Shown here: piece by piece, positions 40,648-49,381 of the stretch
How positions within the stretch are numbered: the stretch's first letter is position 1
How the letters are laid out: each line of letters starts with the position of its first letter
From: Amycolatopsis sp. MtRt-6
Lineage (GTDB): Bacteria > Actinomycetota > Actinomycetes > Mycobacteriales > Pseudonocardiaceae
Direction of reading: 5' to 3'
DNA: 64,000 nt
Assembly (NCBI RefSeq): GCF_017308975.1
Contig: NZ_JADWPD010000001.1
Location: 186,001-250,000 of the forward strand
The notes under the pieces: generated by a model
The model's database searches: none
Told to the model about the DNA's origin: nothing
Seen by the model: the letters and a program-made list of their open reading frames with translations, nothing else
Made by a program: the position numbers and the translations under genes

Positions 40648-41841
40648 ATGAGCTGGCAGGAAGAGCTTCGCCGTCTTGACGCGGAGCTTGCCGAGGGTCG
40701 CATCGAGCCGGCTGAGCACCGCAAACAGCGGGACGAGCTGCTCGCGCAGGCCTCCGGTTCGACGGTGCCGTCACCGGTGCCGTCGCCGCTGCGCCGTCCG
40801 GGTGAGACCTGGCGGAGCGCCAACCCGGCGAACCACCCGGCACCCGCCCAGCCGACGCAGCCGGTCCAGCAGGCCCAACCGGTCCAGCAGGTCCAGCAGG
40901 TCCAGCCCGTGCCGCCGATGCTGCCGCCGCAGCGCGTCGAGTCGCCGCGGCCCGCGGTGCCGCCGCCGCCCTGGCAGCGCACCGGCCTGCCGAAGTCGCT
41001 GGCCACCAGCCACGTGCCCGCCATCCCGGACCACATGACGACCGCGCCGAGCCCGGCCGACATCACGCCGACCCGCTACCTGCGCGTCGACGGCCCGGCC
41101 GAGCAGGGACCGGGCAGCCGGTTCCCGCCGATCACGCCCCCCGGCGGCGAATCGCGGCCGGTCCCCGTGCCGGAGGAGCCGGCCGGCAAGCACCGGTGGG
41201 CCACCGGCGGCGAGCCGTCCGAGCGCACCGGGAAGACCTGGCCGTTCCTCGTGCTCGGCGTGCTCGTGGTGGTCGGCATGGTCATCGGCGCGACGATGTG
41301 GCTGGGCGACGACGACCAGCCCAACGCGCTGTCGACGTTCACGCCCGTCGTGACGCAGCCGCCGGCCGCCGCGGCCCAGCCGCAGCTGGAGGACCAGGTG
41401 CCGCCGCTGCCCGGGGTGCAGCACCCGGAGAGCTCCGCGATGTCGCTGGCCCGCGGCCTCGACCTGAAGCTGTACCCGAAGGAAGCCGCCCAGGTCTTCT
41501 CGCAGAACGGCGTCACGCAGTTCGTGTACCGCGCCTCTTCGGCCGGGGAAACCGGGTTCCTCGGCTACGCGATCCCCGCCGAGAACGAGGAAGGCGCGAA
41601 GGCGATCATCAACTACCTGCGCGAGGCGGCCGCGGCCGGCGGGTACTCCCCGATCCCGGCCGACCCGGGCACGGTCACCGGCCGCAACGGCGACCTGCGC
41701 ATGGACGGCACCTGGTACACCTCGGGCAAGGTCGCGATCGTCCTCTGGGCGTCCCAGCCCTTCACCAAGGACAAGAACGAGCTGAAGACCAGCCTCGACA
41801 ACGCCGTGGCGGTGTTCAAGAAGGCGTTGCCGCCGAGTTGA
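40648..41841 (+). CDS. SHOCT-like membrane protein flanking the glycan locus (paralog A)
   Basis: A 397-residue single-pass protein. The N-terminal 35 residues (SWQEELRRLDAELAEGRIEPAEHR...RDELL) form a SHOCT-like helical hairpin. They are followed by a long Pro/Gln-rich region with VQQ repeats (about 65-90), one membrane helix (about 200-220) and an extracellular C-terminal domain (about 255-397). The same plan and N-terminal sequence recur in the protein at 47953-49191, so the two are paralogs on either side of the glycosyltransferase locus. ATG 40648 has GGGGG 8 bases upstream. The last 26 bases overlap the convergent glycosyltransferase gene. Confidence 0.85.
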   Translation: MSWQEELRRLDAELAEGRIEPAEHRKQRDELLAQASGSTVPSPVPSPLRRPGETWRSANPANHPAPAQPTQPVQQAQPVQQVQQVQPVPPMLPPQRVESPRPAVPPPPWQRTGLPKSLATSHVPAIPDHMTTAPSPADITPTRYLRVDGPAEQGPGSRFPPITPPGGESRPVPVPEEPAGKHRWATGGEPSERTGKTWPFLVLGVLVVVGMVIGATMWLGDDDQPNALSTFTPVVTQPPAAAAQPQLEDQVPPLPGVQHPESSAMSLARGLDLKLYPKEAAQVFSQNGVTQFVYRASSAGETGFLGYAIPAENEEGAKAIINYLREAAAAGGYSPIPADPGTVTGRNGDLRMDGTWYTSGKVAIVLWASQPFTKDKNELKTSLDNAVAVFKKALPPS

Positions 41842-44800
41842 TCACCCCGGCCAGGGTGTCCCTGGCGACGTCCGCGCCGAAGAGGCGGTCCACCACGGTC
41901 TTGCCCTCTTCGGACAGCCGCTGCCACAGCTTGTCGTCGTCGAGCAGGGTGACGATCTCGTCGGCCAGCTCCTGCGCCGTGTCGCCCACGAGGACGTCCC
42001 GGCCGTGGGTCAGGTGCATGCCTTCGGCCGCCAGCGGCGTGGCGACGACCGGGACCCCGTAGCCGAGGCTCTCCCCCAGCTTCCCCTTCACGCCCGCGCC
42101 GAAGCGCAGCGGCGCGACGACCACGCGGGCCTCGCCGTACGCGCTGTCGAGGTTCGGCACCCAGCCGCGGACGACGACGCCGTCGCGGGCGAGGTCGAAC
42201 ATCTCCTGCGGCGGGTTGCTGCCGACGATCTGGGCGACCGCGTCCGGACGGCGGCGACGCACCAGCGGCATGATCTCCTCCGCCAGCCAGCGCGCCGCGT
42301 CCCGGTTGGGCAGGTGGTCGAAGCTGCCGACGAACAGCACGCCCGACCGGCCTTCCGGAACCGCCACCGAGCCGTCGGCGTAGTGCACATTGGACAGCAC
42401 CTCGACGCGCGCCGAGGGCACGAGCTCGCGCAGCAGCGCACGCTCCACATCGGACACGACGAAGGTGACGTCGGTGGCGCGGGTGAGGCCGAGCTCGGAC
42501 TCCCGCAGCACTTCGGCACGCCGGCGCAGCGTCAGCTCTTCGCGCGTGTTGCCCAGTTTCGCGGCCAGGTCGGCCTGGCGGTTGAGCCGGACGAAATGCA
42601 GGTCGACCGTGTCGTAGGCGATGACGCAGTCCGGCGCGTGCTCGCGGACCTGCTCCAGCAGCTGCCAGGCGACGTGCGGCCGCGACAGCACGGCCAGGCT
42701 CAGGTCGGGGCCGGCGTCGCGCAGGAACTCCAGCTGCTCGCCGAGCCCGGTCACCACCGTGACGCCCGCGCGGTACAGCGCACCGGCGTACGGCTCCGGG
42801 AGCGCGTTGTTGAGCGGCATGAACACGACCCGGTGGCCGAGGCCGACGAGCTGTTCGAGGATGCGGAACATCCGCACCGAACCGGAGTCCTTGTCCGGCA
42901 TCGGCACCTGGTGGTCGGCGACGAGCACGGTGCCGCCGCGGTGGCCGTCGGCCGTGCGCTGCCGCCCGGCCCACACCGCGCGCGGGCTCGCCTCGGGGAA
43001 GTGGTCGCGCAGCTGGACGCTCCACTTGTCGACGAAGATGCCGCGGTTGAGCTCCTGGTGGCGCTTGACGCCGGAGGAGACGTCCGTGCCGTTGGTGATG
43101 CCCTCGTGGTGCACGACGACCGACGCGGGCTGGACCATCGTCCGGTACCCGGCCGCCCGCACGGCGAACGCGAGGTCGGTGTCCTCGTAGTACGCGGGCG
43201 CGAAACGCTTGTCGAAGCCGCCGATCCGCTCGAACAGCTCCCGCCGGACGAGCAGGGCCGCGCCCGAGCAGTAGTCGACGTCGCGCAGCGCCTGGTACCA
43301 GGGGGCGTCCGGGTTCTGCAGCCTGCCGTAGTTCCAGCCGGTGCCGTCGGCCCAGATGATGCCGCCGCACTCCTGCAGGCGGCCGTCCGGGTAGACCAGC
43401 TTGGCGCCGACGAGCCCGACGTCCGGCCGCGTTTCGACGACGGCGACCAGCTCGTCGAGCCAGCCCGCGCGGACTTCGGTGTCGTTGTTGAGGAACATGA
43501 CGAAGTCGCCGCGCGCGTGCTCGGCGCCGAGGTTGCAGGCGCCGACGAAACCCAGGTTCTTCGGCGCGCGGACCAGCCGGACCCCGGCGCAGCCGGCCAC
43601 GCGGTCCGCGGAGTCGTCGGGCGAGGCGTCGTCGACGACGATGACCTCGAACGGCGTCGACGGCAGGTACCGCTGGATCGAGTCGAGGCAGCCGCGGGTG
43701 AACCGCCAGTTGCCGTAGACCGGGATGACGACGCTGACGATCGGCTGGTCGCTGGTGGTCACCGCGACCGGGCCGGGCACCGCGACCGGATCGCCGGGCA
43801 GCACCCCGGCGGGCCGGCCGAGCGCCGTCTCGTAGAAGTCGCGGCGGCGGGTGCCGCGGGGCGCGTACCGCTCGATCGCGCCGCGGTACTTCCCGATCGC
43901 CCGCTGGACGAGCGCGGACGTCTCGGCGCGCAGCTTCTCGTTCTCGGCGGCCAGCCTGCCGATGGTCTCGCTGAGGCTGGAGTTGTTGCCGGCCAGCCAC
44001 TCCAGCCGTTCGCGGTCGTAGCCCGCCTTGCGCTGGAGCCGGTTCAGCTCGTCGGCCGCGCGCTGCCGGTCTTCGCGGGCGCGTTCGGCCTGCCGGAGCG
44101 CCTCGTCGCGCTCGGCCGAGGCCACGCGCTCGGCCGCGGTGACCTGGGCCAGTTCGCCGGTGAGCCGGGTGACCGACGCCGTCGCCTGGTCACGCTCGGC
44201 TTCGGCGCGGCCCAGCCCGTCGCGCAGCCGGCCCGCCTCGGCGGCGGCGCGGGCGACGAGGGTGAGCTTCGGGTCGATCATCGCCGACGTCGAGGGCACG
44301 TCGATCGGCTCGGCCGAGGCGACGGAGACGAAGTACGTGTGCGGCGCCCCGGCTTCGACGACCCAGCCGTCGGCGTCGTCGGCCCGCATGGTGAGGACCT
44401 CGGCGCCGGTCCCGGCCCCGTTGTCGTGGATCAGCGAGCCGACCGCGACGTTCTGCCGCAGCACCACGACGTGCTCGAAGCTGCCGGACAGCAGCGAGCG
44501 GAACGCGGACTCGGTCAGCTCGTGCACGTGGTACGGGTTCTCGTTGCCGTGGTCGTGCGTGTAGACCTCGATGTCCGGCGTGCTGCAGAGGAACACCCCG
44601 CCCGGCGCGAGCCGGTTGCGGACCAGCGCCATCAGCCGGTCCTGCTCGTCGACGTGCTCGATGGCCTCGAAGCACGTGATGACGTCGAAGACTTCGCCGT
44701 CGAGCGCGTCCGGGTCGGTGATCGAGCCGACCTCGAAGCGGACGTGCGGGTAGCGGGCGCGGGCGTGCTCGACGGTCCGCGGGTCGATCTCCAGCCCGAC

Positions 44801-45004
44801 GACCTCGGCGGCCGACCCGGCGACCAGCGCGGCGCCGTAGCCCTCGCCGCTGGCCAGGTCGAGGACGCGCTTGCCGGCGGTGAACCGGTTCGCGAACGCG
44901 TAGCGGTGGTAGTGCTCGTAGATCACCTGCAGATCGTCGGTCCACGGCACGCACCGCTCGCCGGTCCACTCGATCAGCCGATCACCGCTCGTCCCCTTGC
45001 CCAT
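41816..45004 (-). CDS. Trifunctional methyltransferase-coiled coil-GT2-GT4 glycosyltransferase
   Basis: A 1062-residue cytoplasmic protein with four parts. (1) SAM methyltransferase, about 30-230: KRVLDLASGEGYGAAL (motif I), FDVITCFEAIEHV. (2) Coiled coil, about 265-375. (3) GT2 glycosyltransferase, about 425-690: VSVVIPVYGN, VIVVDDASPDDS, FLNNDTEV, and YYEDTDLAF. (4) GT4 glycosyltransferase, about 700-1060: GVLFVGSFDHLPN and the KGKLGESLGYGVPVVAT nucleotide-sugar site with its E-x7-E type pattern. Such fusions build and cap repeating surface glycans, the methyl group acting as chain terminator. It starts ATG 45004 and is followed upstream by a second methyltransferase gene only 10 bases away, so they form an operon. 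Confidence 0.93.
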   Translation of the reverse strand: MGKGTSGDRLIEWTGERCVPWTDDLQVIYEHYHRYAFANRFTAGKRVLDLASGEGYGAALVAGSAAEVVGLEIDPRTVEHARARYPHVRFEVGSITDPDALDGEVFDVITCFEAIEHVDEQDRLMALVRNRLAPGGVFLCSTPDIEVYTHDHGNENPYHVHELTESAFRSLLSGSFEHVVVLRQNVAVGSLIHDNGAGTGAEVLTMRADDADGWVVEAGAPHTYFVSVASAEPIDVPSTSAMIDPKLTLVARAAAEAGRLRDGLGRAEAERDQATASVTRLTGELAQVTAAERVASAERDEALRQAERAREDRQRAADELNRLQRKAGYDRERLEWLAGNNSSLSETIGRLAAENEKLRAETSALVQRAIGKYRGAIERYAPRGTRRRDFYETALGRPAGVLPGDPVAVPGPVAVTTSDQPIVSVVIPVYGNWRFTRGCLDSIQRYLPSTPFEVIVVDDASPDDSADRVAGCAGVRLVRAPKNLGFVGACNLGAEHARGDFVMFLNNDTEVRAGWLDELVAVVETRPDVGLVGAKLVYPDGRLQECGGIIWADGTGWNYGRLQNPDAPWYQALRDVDYCSGAALLVRRELFERIGGFDKRFAPAYYEDTDLAFAVRAAGYRTMVQPASVVVHHEGITNGTDVSSGVKRHQELNRGIFVDKWSVQLRDHFPEASPRAVWAGRQRTADGHRGGTVLVADHQVPMPDKDSGSVRMFRILEQLVGLGHRVVFMPLNNALPEPYAGALYRAGVTVVTGLGEQLEFLRDAGPDLSLAVLSRPHVAWQLLEQVREHAPDCVIAYDTVDLHFVRLNRQADLAAKLGNTREELTLRRRAEVLRESELGLTRATDVTFVVSDVERALLRELVPSARVEVLSNVHYADGSVAVPEGRSGVLFVGSFDHLPNRDAARWLAEEIMPLVRRRRPDAVAQIVGSNPPQEMFDLARDGVVVRGWVPNLDSAYGEARVVVAPLRFGAGVKGKLGESLGYGVPVVATPLAAEGMHLTHGRDVLVGDTAQELADEIVTLLDDDKLWQRLSEEGKTVVDRLFGADVARDTLAGVINSAATPS

Positions 45005-45014
45005 GGCGGGCAGA

Positions 45015-46415
45015 TTAGCGGAGGCCCAGTCCGACCAGGACGTACGCCAGGGTGCGGCGATCTCCGCCCGCCGTCACCGACCAGTCCGCGTCGAACGAGA
45101 GCCGCACCTGCCGGTGCGCCTCCAGCCGGACCGGCAGCACCAGCTCGGTGAGGCCGGGGCCGACGTCGGCCTTCGCGACCGGGACGCCGTCGACGGACAC
45201 GGTGACGGTGCCGTGCTCGGTGGCGTCGTCCGGCAGGTAGGTCTTGAATTCGAGGGCCTCGACCGCGGCCGTGGTGAGTACCGGGAACTCGACCGACGGC
45301 GCCGCCCAGTCGTCGTGGGCGACGCCGTTCATCCGGCCGGTGACCAGGCCCGCCCCGCGCACCAGCCGTTCGCCGTTGGTGCCGCCGGGCCGGAAGGAGA
45401 CGCGCCCGGCCGGGTCGACGACCCGGGTGTCCCGCACCGACCGCTCGGGGGTGCGGGTGCCGTGGACGCGCAGCGGCCGCGGCGTGGGGTGGAAGAGCGC
45501 GGTCAGCCGGGTGCCGGTGACGAGCCCGAGGTCGAGCAGGCTGTCGTCGAGGACGCCGATCTCGTCGATCAGGGCGACGTGCGCGGGGTTGTCCATGTCG
45601 AAGTTGTGGCCGTAGATGCGGTCGACGAACGGGTCGATCACGTTGCCGTAGGGCAGGAACAGGCTCGGGTGCAGGAAGTCGAGCAGCACCGGCAGGACGT
45701 CCTGGGCCCGGATGCCCTCGAAGCCGTCCGCGGCGCAGTCGACGTCGACGAACTGTTCGTCGATCTCCCCGGTGAGCCCGTTGCGGCGCAGCTCCGGCGG
45801 CAGCGTGGCCCAGATCCGGTCGACGACCTCGTGCGCCTCGGGCCACCGGCGGTGCCCGTTGCGGCCGATCATGTCGTGCACCACCAGGACGCCGTCGGCG
45901 GCGAGGCTGTTCGTGATCTCGCCGTAGAGGTGTTCGAGGTCGAGCACGTGGTGCAGGGCCTGGAAGCCGACGACGACGTCGTGCCCGGCGTCGGCCCGCC
46001 AGGTGTTGAAGTCCGCGGTGATCAGCTCGACGCGGTCGGCCACGCCCTGTTCGCGGGCCGACGCCTCGGCGCGGGCCTGCATCTCGGGGTTCAGTTCGAG
46101 CAGCCGCAGCCGCACGTTGTCCAGGCCTTCGGCGGCCAGGCCGCGCAGCCAGCCCAGCTCCTGGTCGCCGTTGCCGCTGCCCAGCGACAGCACCACGGCG
46201 TCGCGGGAGAGCTTCCGCGCGCGTTCGGCGATCTGCCCGACGATCAGCTCATCGAGGCCGGGGACGCCGAGCGCTTCGAGCTTCGGGCGCACGTGCCGGT
46301 TGGACCACCGGTGCGCCGACGGCGGCAGGTTGCCGTGGATCTCCTCCTGGCCGGCGAAGGTTTCGCGCTCCCTGGCCAGCCGCTGGTCGTAGCCCGGCCC
46401 TCGGCCACCGTTCAT
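45015..46415 (-). CDS. SAM-dependent methyltransferase with C-terminal beta-domain
   Basis: A 466-residue protein. Residues about 60-230 form a class I methyltransferase (AVVLSLGSGNGDQELGW as motif I, HDVVVGFQALHHVLDLEHLYGEI). Residues about 330-460 are strand-rich and resemble a carbohydrate-recognition or jelly-roll domain. It precedes the large glycosyltransferase gene by 10 bases and is divergent from the acetyltransferase-like gene, which suggests that it modifies the same glycan. ATG 46415 has GAGGGGA upstream. Confidence 0.87.
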   Translation of the reverse strand: MNGGRGPGYDQRLARERETFAGQEEIHGNLPPSAHRWSNRHVRPKLEALGVPGLDELIVGQIAERARKLSRDAVVLSLGSGNGDQELGWLRGLAAEGLDNVRLRLLELNPEMQARAEASAREQGVADRVELITADFNTWRADAGHDVVVGFQALHHVLDLEHLYGEITNSLAADGVLVVHDMIGRNGHRRWPEAHEVVDRIWATLPPELRRNGLTGEIDEQFVDVDCAADGFEGIRAQDVLPVLLDFLHPSLFLPYGNVIDPFVDRIYGHNFDMDNPAHVALIDEIGVLDDSLLDLGLVTGTRLTALFHPTPRPLRVHGTRTPERSVRDTRVVDPAGRVSFRPGGTNGERLVRGAGLVTGRMNGVAHDDWAAPSVEFPVLTTAAVEALEFKTYLPDDATEHGTVTVSVDGVPVAKADVGPGLTELVLPVRLEAHRQVRLSFDADWSVTAGGDRRTLAYVLVGLGLR

Positions 46416-46480
46416 CGCCCGTCCCCTCGCGTTCACCCGTTCGGGACCGTCCGTCACCGGCCCGGCGCTAGGATACGGCT

Positions 46481-47797
46481 GTGTCGTTCCGTCCTCCGTC
46501 GCAGTTGCCCGCCGAGCAGGGCCTGCCGAGGACCCCGGAGTCGTTCCTGCCCAAGGAGCACAACCTCTACCGGCCCCGGCACAGCAAGCGCCAGCGCACG
46601 GCACTGGCCTGCGCGGCCGTCTTCTTCGTCACGCCGCTGCTGCTTTCGCTGGTCGGCGTGCGCGCCACCGCCTTCGAAAACCGGCCGCTGCGCGAGTTCC
46701 CCAGCCTGGCCGACGGCTGGGGCTTCTTCACCGGCATGTCCGGCTGGGCGACCGACCACCTGCCGCTGCGGCAGGCCGGGGTCCAGGCCGCCGACGCCGT
46801 GAGCACCGGCGTCTTCGGCGACCCGCCCGGGTCCGGGCAGGGCACCGCCCACGACGGCGGCACGGTCGGCGTCGACCAGGGCAAGCCCGACAACGGCGAC
46901 ATCCCGGGGTACGTCTACCCCACCGTGCTGCCGGGCAAGGACGGCTGGCTGTACCTCGGCGAAGACGTCAACGCCCGGTGCCGCCCGGTGATGGACACCG
47001 ACCACGTCGTCGCCGCGCTGCGGAAGCTGCGTGCCGTCGTGGAGCGCTCCGGGCGGAAGTTCGAGCTGGTCATCGCGCCGGACAAGTACAGCGAAGAGCC
47101 CGCGTACCTGCCCGACACCTACGTCGGCAAGCCGTGCGCGCAGGCGCGGACGGCCGAGTTCTGGAACCGCGTGCCGCGCGAGACCGGCGCGATCGACCTG
47201 CGGCCCGCGCTCGCCGACGCCGAAAAGCGGGTCGGCCACCCGCTGTACGACCGCAACGACACGCACTGGTCGTTCGACGGCGGCCTGGTCATGACGTACG
47301 CGCTGGGCGCGGCGATCGCGCCCGGCAGCACCGCGGGCTGGCAGGCGGCACCCAACGGCGTCCGGCCGTGGCCCGCCGACCTGGCCCGGGTGCTCGGCCG
47401 CGACGAGCAGCGGCAGCTGACGACGTACAGCCTCTCGACCGACGGCGGCGCCGACCGCACCCGCTACATCGCCAGCGACTTCAAGAGCCCGCTGCAGCTC
47501 ACCCAGCCCGACGGCGCCGCGCCGGCCGGCTCGATCGCCCCGAAGATGGCGGTCGTGGCCGACTCGTTCACCCAGTTCGCCAGCCCGTTCCTGGCCGCGA
47601 CCTGCCAGGACGTCACCATCGTGCACGCCGAGACCGTCGCGCAGAGCACCGCGCAGGAGCTGACGAGCCTGTTCGCCGACCGCGACATCGTCACTTTCGA
47701 ACTGGTCGAACGCAGCGTCATCGGCGGGTCGACGGCGCTGCTGCGCGACCAGACGATCGACCTGCTCGGCCAGGTGCTGGCCGCCCACCCCCGCTGA
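46481..47797 (+). CDS. AlgX/AlgJ-like membrane-anchored O-acetyltransferase
   Basis: A 438-residue protein with one membrane anchor (about 44-64) and an extracellular SGNH-type domain (about 140-435) of the AlgX/AlgJ alginate O-acetylation family. LPGKDGWLYLGEDVNARC, VIAPDKYSEEPAYLP, DRNDTHWSFDGGLVM (Asp-His pair) and VVADSFTQFASPFL (nucleophilic Ser in place of GDSF) are visible. It would acetylate an extracellular glycan using an acyl donor carried across the membrane; no MBOAT partner (AlgI-like) lies in the window. GTG 46481 has AGGA upstream. It is divergent from the methyltransferase-glycosyltransferase operon. Confidence 0.88.
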   Translation: MSFRPPSQLPAEQGLPRTPESFLPKEHNLYRPRHSKRQRTALACAAVFFVTPLLLSLVGVRATAFENRPLREFPSLADGWGFFTGMSGWATDHLPLRQAGVQAADAVSTGVFGDPPGSGQGTAHDGGTVGVDQGKPDNGDIPGYVYPTVLPGKDGWLYLGEDVNARCRPVMDTDHVVAALRKLRAVVERSGRKFELVIAPDKYSEEPAYLPDTYVGKPCAQARTAEFWNRVPRETGAIDLRPALADAEKRVGHPLYDRNDTHWSFDGGLVMTYALGAAIAPGSTAGWQAAPNGVRPWPADLARVLGRDEQRQLTTYSLSTDGGADRTRYIASDFKSPLQLTQPDGAAPAGSIAPKMAVVADSFTQFASPFLAATCQDVTIVHAETVAQSTAQELTSLFADRDIVTFELVERSVIGGSTALLRDQTIDLLGQVLAAHPR

Positions 47798-47952
47798 GCC
47801 CCGAGGCCTCTGCCACACGAAGGTAACGACGGGGTGGTGGGCGACGAACAGGTGAGCACACCCGTGCACAATGGCTCCGTGCAGCCACGCTCGGCGTGAG
47901 CAGCACCGACACGTTCCGCATTCGCAGGCGATATACCCAAGGGGGTACCGGG

Positions 47953-49191
47953 GTGACCTGGCAGGAAGAGCTGCGCAAGCTCGACGAGGAGCTGGCGGCG
48001 GGCAACCTGACGGCCGACGAATACCGGGCGCGACGTGATCGGGTGCTGTCCATGGCCGTCTCGACCGGCGACCAGTCGCAGGCGCAGCCCGCGCAGCCGC
48101 AGGCGCCGAGCACCGCGGCCGACACGCAGATCATCTCGCCGGTGTCCCCGCCGGCGCAGCCGGACCAGCAGGCGAGCTCGGCCGAGGCGACCCAGGTCGT
48201 CTCCGCGGCCGACGCCGGGGGCGCCGAGCGGACCCAGGTCGTCCCGCAGTGGCAGCAGCAACAGCAGCAGCACCCGAACTCGCCGTCGGGCGGGTTCCCG
48301 CAGCCGATGCAGCAGCCGCCGTACGCCCAGCACTCGCCGGCCGGCGGGTTCGCCCAGCCGATGCAGCAGCAGCCGCAGAACCCGTGGGGTGCGCAGCAGC
48401 AGGACGCCAGCCCGCCGTGGGGCGGCTCGGAGTTCCCGCCGCTGGCCCCGCCGTCGAACAACGCGGACTGGATCAGCCAGGGTCCGGAGAGCTTCCAGAC
48501 GCAGCCGTCGTCGGGCAAGGGCAAGAAGATCGCCTTCGCCGTGGTCGCGGTGCTCGTGGTGGCGGGCCTCGGCTTCGGCGTCTGGGCCCTGTTCATCAAG
48601 GACGGCGGCACCGGGTCGACGCCGCCGGTGGCGCAGAGCTCGAGCCCGCAGCCGCCGCCCGCGCCGACCGTCAAGCCGCTCCCCGAGCCGCCCGCGCCCA
48701 AGCCCGAGCCGAGTGACAACTCGTCGGCGCTGGTCACCCCGGCGGGCACCACCCGCGCCGGCGGTGGCGAGTTCGACATCGACAAGCTTCAGTCGGCCAA
48801 GTACCTGCCGACGACGGTCATCGAGAAGGCCAAGTCGGGCGGCATGACCGAGGGCCTGCTCAAGACGACCAAGGACGGCGACGTCACGCTGGGCCTGTTC
48901 GCGCTGGAGATGCCGAACGCGCAGGCCGCGGCGGCGGTGGCCGCCGAGTACGGGAACGCGGAGCAGGAAGGCGGCCTGACCGTCAACCGCAACCTGTCGC
49001 TCCACGGCGTGCCGGTGTACTCGGCGGCGGACAGCAACCAGCAGGTCTACCGCGCGGTCTACGTGCTCTACAACCGGGTCGTCATCATCGACTCGTTCGG
49101 CCCGTCCAAGGACGCGACGCTCAGCTCGTTCAAGACGCTGCTGACCGCGCAGGTCCAGAAGGCGCCGCCGACGGAGCGCACCAACAACTGA
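47953..49191 (+). CDS. SHOCT-like membrane protein flanking the glycan locus (paralog B)
   Basis: A 412-residue single-pass protein with the same design as paralog A: N-terminal TWQEELRKLDEELAAGNLTADEYRARRDRVL (about residues 2-32), a Gln/Pro-rich region with polyglutamine runs (about 35-185), one membrane helix (about 195-215), a Pro-rich spacer and an extracellular domain (about 265-412). GTG 47953 begins the shared motif directly after an AAGGGGG stretch. Function is unknown. Duplication around a glycan locus suggests a structural or regulatory role at the cell surface. Confidence 0.85.
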   Translation: MTWQEELRKLDEELAAGNLTADEYRARRDRVLSMAVSTGDQSQAQPAQPQAPSTAADTQIISPVSPPAQPDQQASSAEATQVVSAADAGGAERTQVVPQWQQQQQQHPNSPSGGFPQPMQQPPYAQHSPAGGFAQPMQQQPQNPWGAQQQDASPPWGGSEFPPLAPPSNNADWISQGPESFQTQPSSGKGKKIAFAVVAVLVVAGLGFGVWALFIKDGGTGSTPPVAQSSSPQPPPAPTVKPLPEPPAPKPEPSDNSSALVTPAGTTRAGGGEFDIDKLQSAKYLPTTVIEKAKSGGMTEGLLKTTKDGDVTLGLFALEMPNAQAAAAVAAEYGNAEQEGGLTVNRNLSLHGVPVYSAADSNQQVYRAVYVLYNRVVIIDSFGPSKDATLSSFKTLLTAQVQKAPPTERTNN

Positions 49192-49198
49192 CCTGACC

Positions 49199-49215
49199 CG
49201 AAAGTGTGACTTTCG
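49199..49215 (+). terminator. Short hairpin after paralog B
   Basis: CGAAAGT-GTG-ACTTTCG, a 7-bp perfect stem eight bases past the stop codon. Confidence 0.5.
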
Positions 49216-49285
49216 CCGTGTCGGTGAACGTCGTCCCCCTCCCGGACGCCCTCTGAGCAGAGCATCGGCCGGGAGAGGAGGCGCC

Positions 49286-49381
49286 GTGATCTGGATCTGC
49301 CTGGTCGGCGTCCTCGCCGTGGTGTTCCTGGTGCGCGCGGTCCGCGTGGTGCGCCGGGTCAGGCGGGGCGACGCGGTGTGA
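49286..49381 (+). CDS. 31-residue single-pass membrane peptide
   Basis: A short frame from GTG 49286 to TGA 49381 encodes a hydrophobic segment of about 17 residues (WICLVGVLAVVFLVRAV) followed by a strongly basic tail (RVVRRVRRGDAV). A textbook ribosome-binding site (GAGGAGG) lies 5 bases before the start, which argues that it is translated. The last 23 bases overlap the 3' end of the convergent response-regulator gene. No family is recognised; small basic membrane peptides often modulate larger membrane proteins. Confidence 0.6.
   Translation: MIWICLVGVLAVVFLVRAVRVVRRVRRGDAV

Noticed and set aside
42005..45151. Open frame of about 1050 codons opposite the large glycosyltransferase
   Set aside because: It has the codon-shadow composition of the complementary strand and no recognisable domain; the minus-strand protein has clear motifs throughout.
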